In this document: piece by piece, positions 52,803 through 63,483 of the stretch
Numbering within the stretch: the first letter of the stretch is position 1
Layout: each line of letters starts with the position of its first letter
Origin: Cytophagales bacterium
GTDB taxonomy: Bacteria; Bacteroidota; Bacteroidia; Cytophagales; 172606-1
Direction of reading: 5' to 3'
DNA length: 64,000 nt
Assembly (NCBI GenBank): GCA_030448185.1
Contig: JAUJNL010000015.1
Coordinates: 21,998-85,997 of the forward strand
Notes under the pieces: model-generated
Told to the model about the DNA's origin: nothing
Databases searched by the model: none
Seen by the model: the letters and a program-made list of their open reading frames with translations, nothing else
Program-made: the position numbers and the translations under genes

Positions 52803-54167
52803 TTATTCTGCCCGTTCTACGGCGTAAGCCGGAACTTGTACCGGCTGAAAAGCATAATGATAAATGGCTATGATCAATAGGGCAGATACAATAATGTACA
52901 ATGCTACAATCGTGAAAGGCATGGTTACATTGGCCCCCGAGGTAAAATAAGCCTGACTGAATAGCAGGCTAAAAAAAGACCGCATGGCGGTGTTCGTCAG
53001 AATAAATACACTATTGATGCGGCCCATCAGGTAATTAGGAACATTTTTAAGCAGGAAAGTCAGCCGGTAAATCCGGATACCGGCATTGGCAAACCCAATG
53101 AAGAAGCAAAATAAGCAGAAAATAAAGGCGCTTTTACTAAGCGCCACAATGGCAAAACAACAGCCGGTTACGGCCATGAGTATAATGATTACCTGTTGGG
53201 TAGAACGACCCGAGAATAGCTTACGAACGAATAATCCCGCAATCAGGGCTCCGGCGGCAAAAGTAGCCTGGGCGCCCCCTACCAGTGCGGGCCCCGCTTT
53301 CAGGTGGTGAAGCAGGTAAGAAGGCATCAGGGTATGCAGCTCAATAGTTACTGATACGAACACTACATTGGCCAGTGAGCCAAAGATAATTAACAAGGGG
53401 TGCCGGCGGATAAACGCGAGGCAGGTTGTCATCCGGCTGGCTAAAGTTCTCTTCTCCGGCCGCACGGAACAATGGGTTACGTACCGGATCTGGCTGATGA
53501 GGATGGCTGCCACTACGTAGGTAAGGCCATCGAAGGCAAAAATACGGGTCAGGGGCCAGGGGTCAATACTTACGTCAACCGGTAGCAACCGACCTACCCA
53601 CGACCCGGCGGCAGCCTTTCCGGAGCCGGATAAAAGCACCGCCGTCAGCGCCCCCGACAGGATAGAGGTAACCTGCCCGGTAATTTCAAGCTTTGCAGTA
53701 ATCTTTGGATACTCTTGTACGGGCGTAATTTCCTGAACAAAAGCATACAGATTCGGATAATGGATCTGATAGCTCAGGAAAGTAGCGGCAAAAACACTAA
53801 TAATCAAGCCAAAAGGTATCTCTCCCTGCAGCGTCCCCCAGGCGCTTACGCCTAATAAAATAGTAGCCTGCGCTAGATTGCTGGTAATAAAAACGCTTTT
53901 CCGGTTGAACTGGTCTACCAGGGTACCAGCAAAAAATCCCCAGATCAGCGTAAAAAAAGTAACGATGGCATAAGCAAAATTAAAATCCGAGGTTTTGCTC
54001 TGACAGGCAAAATAATAAGGGATAGCCATCATGGAGACGCCCTGGGCCACTCCGGAAATAATATTGGCCGCAAAAAGCAGCCAAAGAACCCTCTTGTTCA
54101 AGTGTATAATTTGTATAAGTTTTCGATAGGGAAAATTTTTATCTGGTTGAGGTAGTTCGAAAGACAA
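52803..54167 (-). CDS. MFS transporter
   Basis: Transporter of 454 aa with about twelve helices. GTLVDQFNRKSVFITSNLAQ is the loop-2/3 region of enterobactin-exporter-like (MFS_3) proteins. The substrate is unknown. The best start is TTG at 54167, since no ATG in frame precedes the first helix and the sequence MSFELPQPDKNF fits a cytosolic N-terminus. The start codon lies in the first of two 16-bp direct repeats (54156-54187). Confidence 0.88.
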   Translation of the reverse strand: MSFELPQPDKNFPYRKLIQIIHLNKRVLWLLFAANIISGVAQGVSMMAIPYYFACQSKTSDFNFAYAIVTFFTLIWGFFAGTLVDQFNRKSVFITSNLAQATILLGVSAWGTLQGEIPFGLIISVFAATFLSYQIHYPNLYAFVQEITPVQEYPKITAKLEITGQVTSILSGALTAVLLSGSGKAAAGSWVGRLLPVDVSIDPWPLTRIFAFDGLTYVVAAILISQIRYVTHCSVRPEKRTLASRMTTCLAFIRRHPLLIIFGSLANVVFVSVTIELHTLMPSYLLHHLKAGPALVGGAQATFAAGALIAGLFVRKLFSGRSTQQVIIILMAVTGCCFAIVALSKSAFIFCLFCFFIGFANAGIRIYRLTFLLKNVPNYLMGRINSVFILTNTAMRSFFSLLFSQAYFTSGANVTMPFTIVALYIIVSALLIIAIYHYAFQPVQVPAYAVERAE

Positions 54168-54539
54168 ATAATTCGAAAGACTAATAATAAGCTATTTGTA
54201 GGATATGCAGCAATTTTTGAGTAAAAAAGTTTCTATTCCGCTTCTGATCGACTACAATCGAAATATAATAGCCTTATTATCGACAAAATGCATATTACCA
54301 TTCAGAGATCATCAGTAATTTTACAAAATTGGGAGCGCAAGAGAGTAAGTAATATTCCCACTGCCGCCTGTGTGTCCGGGAGTTTTGCAACAAGTACACA
54401 GCTGAGAAACAAAAAAGGCTGCTCCTCCTCAAGAAGGGCAGCCTTTCGTAAAGGACTACGGATTAGACTTGTTTTGCTTGGTGTTTCAGCTACTTACCTA
54501 TTTCAGACAGTTAACCACCCCTAACCCTCCTTGATAGAG
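54168..54539. other. gene-free gap left of IS copy 2
   Basis: About 370 bp with the MFS promoter region, the terminator at 54415-54446 and a repeat-like CCACCCCTAACCCTCC tract next to the IS. A 78-codon open frame at 54288 has no gene-like features. Confidence 0.5.
54415..54446 (-). terminator. probable terminator of the susCD operon
   Basis: AAAGGCTGC (54415-54423) pairs with GCAGCCTTT (54438-54446). The T tract follows on the minus strand. It lies left of the IS, so the IS probably separated it from the susD end. Confidence 0.6.
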
Positions 54540-55706
54540 CAGGGCTGTACAGTTTAGTTATAACAACCACTGAAATAGGGTTTTAATATTGTGCGCATGG
54601 AGATCAATGGCCGTTTTGACACATTTATATCCTTTTAGGCGCATTAAGTTCAAGGCAATATTTTTGAGCAAGGATACATTTTTGGCAGCCTGTTTGTGAG
54701 CAATCTGGTTTTTGTCTTCTCCCATTGTGACATCTTTTACGTAGTGTAAGCGATTCTCCACTGACCAGTAGGAACGGATAAGTTCTCCAGCCTGAGCGGC
54801 TTCCTGCATGTTGCGGCTCAGGATATAGTAATGGGTCTTATCATAGGTTTTGCCTTTTCTTAATCCCCATCGTCTCAGCACGAGAAAGCAAGCAATACCT
54901 ACGTACGTCTGCTGCCAATGCGGGGGAGCTTTATAAAGCTGTACCCTCCGATGTTCGAGTCTGCCCCGGTTCTTGTGCCAGCTTTCATGGCTATCAGTAG
55001 GCTTTTGGGCAAGGGCTTCCTGCTTGATAAGTGTTAAGAGCTTGTCTTGATTGCCTTTTACCTGAATCAAGTAATCATTGCCGGATTCAACAATCACGGC
55101 TAGTGTTTTTTTTGGCAATGCAGCGCATCCAGCGTGAGCATAGCGCCTTTTAGATGCAGTTGTTGGATTAACGCTCTGACCACTTTTGCTTCATCTTCCT
55201 TGCCATTATGATAAGCTTCCAGGCTATGCACTAAACCAGACTGATGCGAAAACACCTGGACCATGGCCACAAAGTCCTGGTAGCTTTATTATAATCACTT
55301 AAGGTAGATTTCAAACTCTTTCCATCCAGGGAATAGTTTTCTACCGGCAAGTGTTGACTTTGCATCCAGGCTTCAAACTGCTGCTTGACGGCTTGAAAAT
55401 CCACTTTGCCTAGTAAACTACTAATCGTTACATGATTAGGTACGCCATGCCCAAAGCCAAATAATCTCACAAATTCCCAGGCGTGTCGTTGCATAAAACG
55501 GGCTAGTTCCCGGTAGCCATACCGTCCACTCAAGTTACCCATGATTACCATCGCCAGCACCGCTGGTAAGTGGTGCCGACTACCAGCCCGACGACGTGGG
55601 TCAGGTATGTTTTCCAGATATGAGAGTAAATTTGTCCCCATCTCTATTGTGTTTTCATGCAAATCTACTAAGGTCCAATATATTATACATAAACTGTACA
55701 GCCCTG
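54540..55706 (-). mobile_element. ISAs1-family insertion sequence, copy 2
   Basis: Element of 1167 bp with the same terminal repeats as copy 1 (CAGGGCTGTACAG and mirror) and near-identical sequence. The left flank ends CTCCTTGATAGAG and the right flank begins CTCCTTGATGGAG, a 13-bp near-match instead of a clean 10-bp duplication. It sits in an intergenic repeat between the susCD operon and the MFS gene. Confidence 0.9.
54558..55662 (-). pseudogene. ISAs1-family DDE transposase, two frame breaks
   Basis: Same protein as in copy 1. The downstream part (54558-55118) is fully open here, including VTMGEDKNQIAHK. The A8 run after the second catalytic aspartate (plus-strand 55105-55112) breaks the frame as in copy 1. 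A missing T near 55284-55287 breaks the first part after LSDYNK. Copies 1 and 2 together show that only the A8 break is shared. Confidence 0.88.
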
Positions 55707-55910
55707 CTCCTTGATGGAGGAGGGGAATTACAGGTTTCTACTCACCATTTCCCCTTTGGTAGTCAAACTCCCCTCCTCAGATTAGAAACCTGAAGGGTAC
55801 GGAGGCGGGAGCCGAACGTACCGGACGTAGTCCTGCGAAGCTAACGGGCAGGGGTGGTTGATGCTGCAACTTATTGATAATCAAAATAGAACAAGTCTAT
55901 TGTTAAAACG

Positions 55911-57587
55911 CTACTTCGGATTTTGCACCGGGGCGCTATTGCCGGTAGGGGGATTATAGGTTAGTTCATTGTCAGGTACATCCCAGTAATCAAGGTAATT
56001 ATAATTGATGGTTGCTTTCGTATTAAGCTTGCCAGTTTGGTCAATTATGATTGCGTTTACCCGGCCTCCTCCTTTGGAAAGATCCTCAATTACGCCCCAG
56101 CGACGGGCATCATAAAAAGACAATGCTCGGAAAGCCAGTCCTACCCTTCTCTCGCGGCGTAATTCTTCTTTGGCAGCATCAGCCGACAATACAGTACCGG
56201 TAACCGGTGCTAATCCGGCTCCCTGATAGGTACGGACCGCATCTATAGCCTCTAAACCACCCGCCAGATCACCCGTATATATTTTGGCTTCCGCTTTCAT
56301 GAGTTCGTTTTCCTCGTAAGTTCCGGCCAGATATAATTCTGCTGCGCCTGGGGCCCGGTTGCTCAATGTAATTACGCCGGGCAACCCCTTTCCGCCATCG
56401 AGTAATTGATACCGGGTATTAAATACGTGCCCGCGGGAAGATTCGCATCTCTATATAGTTTCGTTGCCACTCTTATCTTTAAGCAGGTCAATGTTGTTTT
56501 CCATTATTCTATCTTCCGTTTTAATATCCTGAATGAGTCTTTCGCTGATTTTGTAAGTAGCCCCTCCAGTTGGATTACCGGTAGCCTTGGCAGCAACCGT
56601 TCCGCTGTTGGAAGCTAAAAAATCTCCACTTTCGTTGGACCGGCCCGTAAATACCTTATCATTTGGATTAATTCCGTTGTTAGTCAGCGTCAGAATTTCA
56701 TTCCACCGGGCAGCAGTCATATTTTTCACGGTTGTGTTTACTAAAATATTCCTGGCCTTCATGGTATTAATATTGCGCTTCCACATATTCGGTGCCAGCA
56801 ATCCTCCCTTACCTACCTGATTAAAGTCAGGGATTAATTTTGCCAGCACCGCTTGGTAATCAGCATTATTATTCAACGTGTTAAGAATAGCGGCTGCCTG
56901 ATCAAAGTTGCTGTTTGCTTCAGCTATCATTTGTTCTTTGGTGACGTAGTTCCCATTGGTACCGGCTATCTCCTTACCATTCACCTCATTCACGATTAGT
57001 CCGGCATAGTAGATGGAACCGATTCGTGAGTACGCATATCCTTTCCACCAATACGCCCAAGCTTTGAGGGTATTCCGCCTGGTGTCGGCATCCCCACTAA
57101 AAGTAACCTTATCCACAATGTCTAATACCACATTGCAGGCATTATTCAAATTATACATGTACGCCCATTCGTAGAAGATTGGATTTTGACCCGCATTGGC
57201 ATTTATATTTGCCTGACGAAGGAGATCAATCTGTTTAGTAGGGGAATTGGGATTGTTTACTTTGGAGCCGTTATCCAAAACCACGTATTCCGGAGCGCCG
57301 ATCTGATTCCCATAAAGGTTGGCCGCTTCTTCTCCTACCACATCGCCCATTAATTCATGAAAACCGATGGCGCCGGACCAGAAATACCCGGGGACACCAT
57401 CATAGTACTTCAGCTCTTTAAAACCATTTACATATACTCCTCCTTGCGCAAAAGAAATGATTCCTGATTCAGTTTCTATGGCAGTAAACTCGGGCTGATT
57501 GGGATTCTTAATATCTAATTGGTCCTTACAGGAATAAAATACGCCTGAAAAAATAAATACGAGTATCGCGATATAAGTTCTTTTCAT
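55911..57587 (-). pseudogene. susD: RagB/SusD-family outer-membrane lipoprotein, one local frame disturbance
   Basis: SusD-type nutrient-binding lipoprotein of about 558 aa. Signal MKRTYIAILVFIFSGVFYSC, then the family N-terminus DQLDIKNPNQPEFTAIETES, many TPR-like helices, and a C-terminal SusD domain (EELRRERRVGLAFRALSFYD). A TAG stop interrupts it at 56451-56453. An extra A just before it and a missing G near 56430 would compensate each other and give NETYRDANLPAGHVFNTRYQ, so two nearby errors or mutations explain the stop. It follows the SusC gene by 17 bp in one operon. Confidence 0.88.
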
Positions 57588-57604
57588 GGTAAGGTGCGTT
57601 TAGG

Positions 57605-60600
57605 TTAAAATCCAAGGTTTAAACCTACCTGGTAGGACCGATAGTTGGGCATCGTATTGTGGTCAGTTCCACGGTCCCAAGCAGAACTGTTAGCTCCCGA
57701 GCTAACCTCCGGATCAAAACCGGTGTACTTAGTAAAGGTTAAGAGATTACGTCCGGTCAGTACCAATTGCAATCTCCGGAATACCGGAATTTTAGCGATT
57801 CTGGCTACATCTATCCCCAACGATATATTGCGCAGGCGCACAAAGGAAGCATCTTCATAGAAATAGTCTTTCGTACCATTGGCTTGCCGTTGGGCGTATA
57901 CCCCGCGGTCGAAGGCCGTCCAGGCTCCCGTTTCGCCATTAATGGTTATAGGTTTCTCGTAATCACTATGAATACCATCCCGGTACATCCATTCCTTGGT
58001 TTGGTTGTAGAGGTGGTTGCCGTTCACCCAGTCGAACTGGAAGGAGAAAGTCAGGAAATCCTTATAAGCGATATCATTGATGAATGACATGTTAAACTTA
58101 GGATTAGGATCACCAAAGCTGTACAAACTGGAGGAGAAGAAAGGCTGCTTAGTAGCTTTGTTGACAACATAGCCATTACTGGCTACTTCATAATTAGCCT
58201 GCTGATCTTCCGGAATATGGTAGGTACCGTCCGGCTTACGGGCATCTACCTGATGCAAACTGACAAAACCATATAACTGACCGATTTTTTCGCCTGCTTT
58301 CAATACGTAATTGGTGCTACCTGCACTGGAAATGACTACGATTTCCGGACCATTAGTAGCCGTGATCTCGGAAGTTTGTTTACCAAAATTGGTAGTCAGG
58401 TTCCAGCTCAAGTCGCTGTTTTGGAACAATTGGGCGTTTAATGAAGCTTGCAGTCCGCGGGACTCAATCGAGAAAGCATTATCCTTAAGTGTACCAAAAC
58501 CGGTGGATGGCGCTACATTAGGGTCGTATATTGCGTTGTCGGTACTGCGCTTCCAATACGTTGCCGATACGCGGATGTCATTTAACCAACTGGTCCCTTT
58601 CAGTACATTAAAAGCTAAGTCTGTGCCTGCTTCCAGCTCTTTGGATACTTCTACTTCCAGGTCAGGATTACTGCGGTAATAGGGATTGTAGAAAGAATTG
58701 CTGCCACCTAAGGATTGAGTGCCCACTGTGGGGTACCGGTCAAATGGTTTTGGCTGAATACCGGCTTCTCCGTACGCAGTCCGGAGTTTTAACTCGGGAA
58801 TAATGTCGGCTACACCGCTGTTTGCCCAGAAGCCTAAGGCTGAAACCCGAAAATAGGCGTCACCTCTCGGGAAGGTAAACGGCTTGGAACCTCTTCCGTA
58901 CGAGGAGGAGTAATCACTGCGAAAACCTCCTGAAACCCCGGCTACTTCGCCAAATTCAACCCGCTGATTAATCAGATAGCCATAGGTTACAAAAGGCTCC
59001 GAATAGTCTCCTCCATTCCGCTCCACTTCGTTGATTTGACGGGTCCGGTCGGCGGAGGGCACTCTGAAAATCGCGGCTTGACTAGCAGAATAAGGCGTGT
59101 AGGTTGGTAGCCCAGTTGCATAAGTTATGTACTGCTTATACTTAGTATTCCGCCAATCAAAGGCTACTTGCGTAGTAGTTCTGATGGGCACATTGATCTT
59201 AAAGTCATTCTGAAAATCAGTGCGTACCGTAGCGGTAGTCAGAAAGTTCTGAAAAGTTTTATTAAAATTGTAATGATCGATTTCCCCGGTATTATCAGTT
59301 CCAAAGTTGGAGATATAGTTCGTAGGGTCTGCAGCGCTATTGTTGTTCTCGCTTTGATTAGGATATATAAATACTTGCTCCTGACTCTGGTAATTCAATC
59401 CGTATTTTGCGTCCAATTCCAGGAACTTGGGGAATTTATAGTTCAGATTGAAGTTTTGGATCACGTCTACTTTGTCATCATCTACGTTGGTATACTGTTG
59501 ATAATACAATGGATTCCAGTGGTTTACGCCTACGGCGTCCCCAAAATAAAATCCATAATCTCCGTCGGGATCTTTCTGGGAAAAATCAGCAAAGGGACGG
59601 GCATTGTTAACGCTGTACATAATGTCCCGGTCTTGGCTCTTGAGGGTACTTTTGGTATAAGCCAACTGTGTGGAGGTGCGAAAGGAAAACCCTTTGAATA
59701 ATTCAAAACCAACGTTAGCCGTAAAATTGCTCCGGGATAAATATCCGTTGTCAATAATGTTGCTCTCCTGACGATTGTTGGAAACTGAGAAGAGGAAATC
59801 TATTTCTCTTTTCCACCGGATACAGCTATGCTATTGTTGTAAGTGTTGGCCGCTTGAAAAACAAATCAAAGTGATCATAATACTGTAAATTCCGGTTGTA
59901 CTCTTTATTCAATTGGCTATTGATGTTCAGCGGGTTATAAATAATATTCCCATTATACCTCAACGTTGTCGGATCAAATGTAAGCGGTATCCGGCTGCCA
60001 TCTGCCAGGGGTGAGTACATTATTATCCGCATCTGTCTCAAAAGCGTGGTATTTCGCCTTACGGACATCGCCGATATTTAAATAGGTATTATTAGCGACA
60101 CTAGACGAAACGTCGATATTCAGCTGTCCGCTTTACCTTTTTTGGTAAATAACTGAATCACTCCATTTGCACCCTGAGCACCGTAAATAGTAGCTGATGC
60201 CGCCCCCTGCACCACTTCTACCCGTTCTATCGTGTTTAAATCAATCGTATTCAGGTTGGTGGCCGCTACCTGTACCCCATCTATCAGCACGATGGGAGAA
60301 GTACCGCGGTTGATGGTATTAATCCCCCGGAGGACAATGTTAATATCCGCACCCGGCGTACCGTTTGAACTGGTGATCTGGGCACCGGCAATTTTACCGA
60401 CCAGCGCCTGATCTACCGAGGCGCTAGGCGTTTGGGGTAAATCTTTGGCAGTCACTGACTCTACGGAGATCCCCAGCTTGCGCTTATCAGTGGCTACGCC
60501 CACGCCGGTAACCACTAACTCACTCAAGGCTTTAATGTCTGAAGCCAATGCTACGTCTATCACGCTCCGGTTGCCTGCCGCTACCTCCTGGGTTGTCATG

Positions 60601-60837
60601 CCGACAAAACTGAATATATGGGTAGCATTTTCCGGAGCGGCAGTAGGTGTATTTTCCGTCGGCATTGGTGGTGGTTCCGGCATTGGCTTCTTTAATCAGT
60701 ACGTTCACGCCGGGCATGGCCGAGCCGTCATCAGCGGCAGTAACCTTCCCGGTGATCGTCCGATCCTGCGCCCATAACGGGTGAGATGTATTCAGTGCCC
60801 ACAGAAACACCACAATCATAAGTAGTGATTTTCTCAT
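57605..60837 (-). pseudogene. susC: SusC/RagA-family TonB-linked outer-membrane receptor, several frameshifts
   Basis: Reconstructed receptor of about 1075 aa. It has a signal peptide (MRKSLLMIVVFLWALNTSHP), a carboxypeptidase-like domain (TITGKVTAADDGSAMPGVNV), the SusC plug (NIVLRGINTINRGTSPIVLI, IERVEVVQGAASATIYGAQG), and a long barrel ending RSYQVGLNLGF. Single-base shifts lie near 60650, 60130, 60015, 59850 and 59815. The last 686 aa are open. With SusD it would import an oligosaccharide or peptide, but no degradative enzyme lies nearby to show which. Confidence 0.88.
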
Positions 60838-61275
60838 AATGCTTAATTAATAAAAGTTATTAAATTCTTGTATAGGCAAGTTAATTTTTAATAGCATTTA
60901 TCCAAAATAAGTATAATTTATTTTAAATATATATTAAAATAAATACTAAAATACCTATTAAAACTATATATTCAAAAACAACGCGTATAAATTTAATGGC
61001 ATTTTTAAATTAAGTATATTTACTTATCTACGTTGATATATTTGGATAATAACTATATTACGCTACAGTGAATATAGATTCACCCACGGCCGATACTGGC
61101 AGCCATTACATCAAATAGAATGAACTGTAGCCCTGTTCCCGGAAGTACTTTACGCAGTCTATTTTTGATGTGAGATCTTATGAGGGATTAGCAGGGCGTA
61201 ATCCGCTGCATGCTCTCCGGGAGAGAGAAAAGTAATTATTAAAAATTTTTCGCAAGTGCTTCCGCGAGGCCGTCA
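60838..61275. other. AT-rich gap upstream of susC
   Basis: About 440 bp without a gene. The part next to susC (60840-61070) is extremely A+T-rich and should carry its promoter. I see no anti-sigma/sigma pair or other regulator next to the operon. Confidence 0.5.
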
Positions 61276-62112
61276 TTACTTCCAATACCCGCCTACCCGC
61301 CGCAATGAACCCAATATCCAGTACCACGGCAAATAAAAACGCGGGCAGTGACGGAAAGCAAACCGGCTAAAATTCAGGAGATTGCCTCCGCCTTTAATGC
61401 CAAACAAGTGGTGATAATAGTTAGGCAGGGTTTTACGGGTTTTGTGCTGATAATCCCCCGAAGCTTCCGGGTAGGTCAGCAGCCGGGCATCATAGTTGAG
61501 GTAGTTGGGGAAACCCGAGGCTATGGCCCGACGGGTAAAGTCCAGATCGGCAAAATAGTGCGGAAATGCCTCCTGGTCAAATAACCCCGCCTGTTCAAAG
61601 GCGATACGGGGAATCCATAGGCCCCGGCCGGGCAGCCAGTCTACTGTTTGCAGGCCTTTTCGCCCGGATTCCGAAAGGCTTTTCAGTAAATCTTTGGTAG
61701 TGGCTCTTAGCCAATCAATTCTTTCACCCCCATAGATGATCTGCCCGGTACTCGCATCCAGTTCGAGGGCGCCCAATACCGCGTGAGGGTACTGCTCACT
61801 CCAGAAGTACATCCGTTCCAGGAAATCAGGCGCCGGTAAAGTATCATTGTTTAAGGTAACTACGTGTAAGGCTCCATTTTCCAGTGCATAACGGACGCCA
61901 ATATTAATGGCGGCAGTCCAGAAAAGATTGCCCGGTTCCCGTAAGGAAATTACCTCGGGGAATGCAGATTCAATGTTGTAGGCAGTATCATCAGTAGAGC
62001 CGTCATCGACCACCACCATCCGGAAATCCTGAAATGTCTGCTTACGCAATGCCAGCAGGCAGGCTTCTGTATAGTGCCAGCGGTTGTAAACGGGAATGAC
62101 GACGTAGACCAT
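61276..62112 (-). CDS. family 2 glycosyltransferase (rhamnosyltransferase-like)
   Basis: Enzyme of 278 aa from the ATG at 62112 (MVYVVIPVYNRWHYTEACLL). The GT-A motifs are VVVDDGSTDDTAYNIE near residue 38 and VVTLNNDTLPAPDFLERMYF near residue 82. WLPGRGLWIPRIAFEQAGLF and YFADLDFTRRAIASGF correspond to the acceptor-side motifs. Upstream codons that are open to 62202 lie in a repeat and were not used. It is the last gene of a leftward surface-glycan cluster. Confidence 0.9.
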   Translation of the reverse strand: MVYVVIPVYNRWHYTEACLLALRKQTFQDFRMVVVDDGSTDDTAYNIESAFPEVISLREPGNLFWTAAINIGVRYALENGALHVVTLNNDTLPAPDFLERMYFWSEQYPHAVLGALELDASTGQIIYGGERIDWLRATTKDLLKSLSESGRKGLQTVDWLPGRGLWIPRIAFEQAGLFDQEAFPHYFADLDFTRRAIASGFPNYLNYDARLLTYPEASGDYQHKTRKTLPNYYHHLFGIKGGGNLLNFSRFAFRHCPRFYLPWYWILGSLRRVGGYWK

Positions 62113-62138
62113 GGTTTTATTCCGGAAATCGGATGGTG

Positions 62139-62522
62139 GATGTCGAAGATGTACGATGTTCGATTGACGATGTTCGATTGGCGATGTAGGGGCGTATTGC
62201 ATACGCCCTTTCTATGGATTGTCGGCGTTTACTCAACGCTGTAAATCTCTGAATCAGAATTTTCGGAATTAGATTAAATTTTAGAAAGTGAAACCGGCCT
62301 TCAGCATTCTTGACGTTTGTTGTCCCTTTCTTTACGCCTTTGCATGAAGTTTTTTCAAAATTAAAATATATCCTATCAACCTCACCCATCTAAATCCTGG
62401 TAATCAAATCTGCGCACCAACAATTGAGAGAGGGCGTATGCAATACGCCCCTACATCGTCAATCGAACATCGTCAATCGAACATCGAACATCGTCAATCG
62501 AACATCGGACATCTTCGACATC
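62139..62522. repeat. large inverted repeat of short words with a 20-bp palindrome
   Basis: The left arm 62139-62208 consists of variants of GATGTTCGATTGACGATG and ends with GGGGCGTATTGCATACGCCC. The right arm 62432-62522 is its mirror (GGGCGTATGCAATACGCCCC, then CATCGTCAATCGAACATCG words). Between them are about 220 bp without a gene, containing other short mirrored words. It fills the space between two glycosyltransferase genes. Confidence 0.8.
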
Positions 62523-62532
62523 CGCAATCCGT

Positions 62533-63483
62533 TTATCCCCGCGCATCATAGCCCTTGATCCCGGCCCAGCCATACATTTTCCGAAGCAGCAAACGCCTCA
62601 TCATCAGACTGAAATATCGCCTATCCGCCACTTTATCCTGCACCACAAAGGGTGGATGTCGCAGGGGCAGGTCTATGGTATGGGCTTGATTGAGCCCACG
62701 GGGATCACGGGTACTGACGGTATGCGTAGCTCCGGCACCAAAACCAATGTTTTGCACCAGATTCTGATTGGGAACAATGGCTAATCCATGATGAATGTGT
62801 AGCGAAAATACCCATTGGTAATCCCACCAGCTTACCTCATTCTTTCCGTAGGTATTCCGCCATTTACTGAACCGGTACCGGTATTCCAGCTCACTCGAAT
62901 ACGTATCCTTTAAATAGCCTTTTTGCTCAACCTCCGCAAAGTGCCGGATGGAGAAATCATACAACTGCCAGGCCCGGCGCCAGGAGGCCCAGCCCCATTC
63001 ATGCGGGTTGAGGGAGAAGTAATAGGAGTAATCGGGATCACGCTGCCAGCCATGCTGAAAATTGGTGCCGGTGATATGCATTACCCGGGTATCGTGGCGG
63101 TATTTCTCCAGCAATTCCTGGCAGTACCAGAAAAAGCTGAGATCGGGCAGGCAGTCATCTTCCAGAATAATTCCTTCCGGTTCCTGGTCAAAAAACCAGT
63201 TATACGCCGTTACTGGTCCAAGGCCACAACCTAGATTTTCCTCCTGAAAAGATGTTTTCAGTTCACAGTCCCAATCAACCCGGGTGGCTATGTCCCGCAC
63301 CTGCGCACATTGGTCGGCTTCACCCGACTTTCCGCTTCTTGGCGCATCCGCGGCTACGTATAACCGCCGGGGTTTGGCCTGACGAATCCTTTCAAATACC
63401 CGGGCCGTAGTATCCGGACGGTTAAAGACAACCAGCAGAACGGGGGAATGCAAAGGTCCCGGCGGTATGAATGGAGGCGTCAT
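62533..63483 (-). CDS. glycosyltransferase (GT-A type, GNT-I/HlpA-like)
   Basis: Protein of 316 aa from the ATG at 63483. It has PVLLVVFNRPDTTARVFERI at the start and GIILEDDCLPDLSFFWYCQE with the acidic metal-binding triplet near residue 108. NPHEWGWASWRRAWQLYD near residue 165 and SWWDYQWVFSLH follow. This is the pattern of proteins often labelled nucleotide-diphospho-sugar transferase or HlpA-like, found in polysaccharide clusters. Substrate unknown. It lies between a flippase gene and another glycosyltransferase. Confidence 0.88.
   Translation of the reverse strand: MTPPFIPPGPLHSPVLLVVFNRPDTTARVFERIRQAKPRRLYVAADAPRSGKSGEADQCAQVRDIATRVDWDCELKTSFQEENLGCGLGPVTAYNWFFDQEPEGIILEDDCLPDLSFFWYCQELLEKYRHDTRVMHITGTNFQHGWQRDPDYSYYFSLNPHEWGWASWRRAWQLYDFSIRHFAEVEQKGYLKDTYSSELEYRYRFSKWRNTYGKNEVSWWDYQWVFSLHIHHGLAIVPNQNLVQNIGFGAGATHTVSTRDPRGLNQAHTIDLPLRHPPFVVQDKVADRRYFSLMMRRLLLRKMYGWAGIKGYDARG

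Noticed and set aside
54288..54524. 78-aa plus-strand open frame left of IS copy 2
   Set aside because: Composition is not protein-like, it crosses a terminator hairpin, and no family is recognisable.
56451..56453. True nonsense mutation in susD
   Set aside because: Two compensating single-base changes nearby give a better family match across the stop, so a simple nonsense mutation is the weaker explanation.
62450..62522. CRISPR-like run of CATCGTCAATCGAACATCG units
   Set aside because: The units abut or overlap with no spacers of constant length, and a mirrored copy exists. No cas gene is near.
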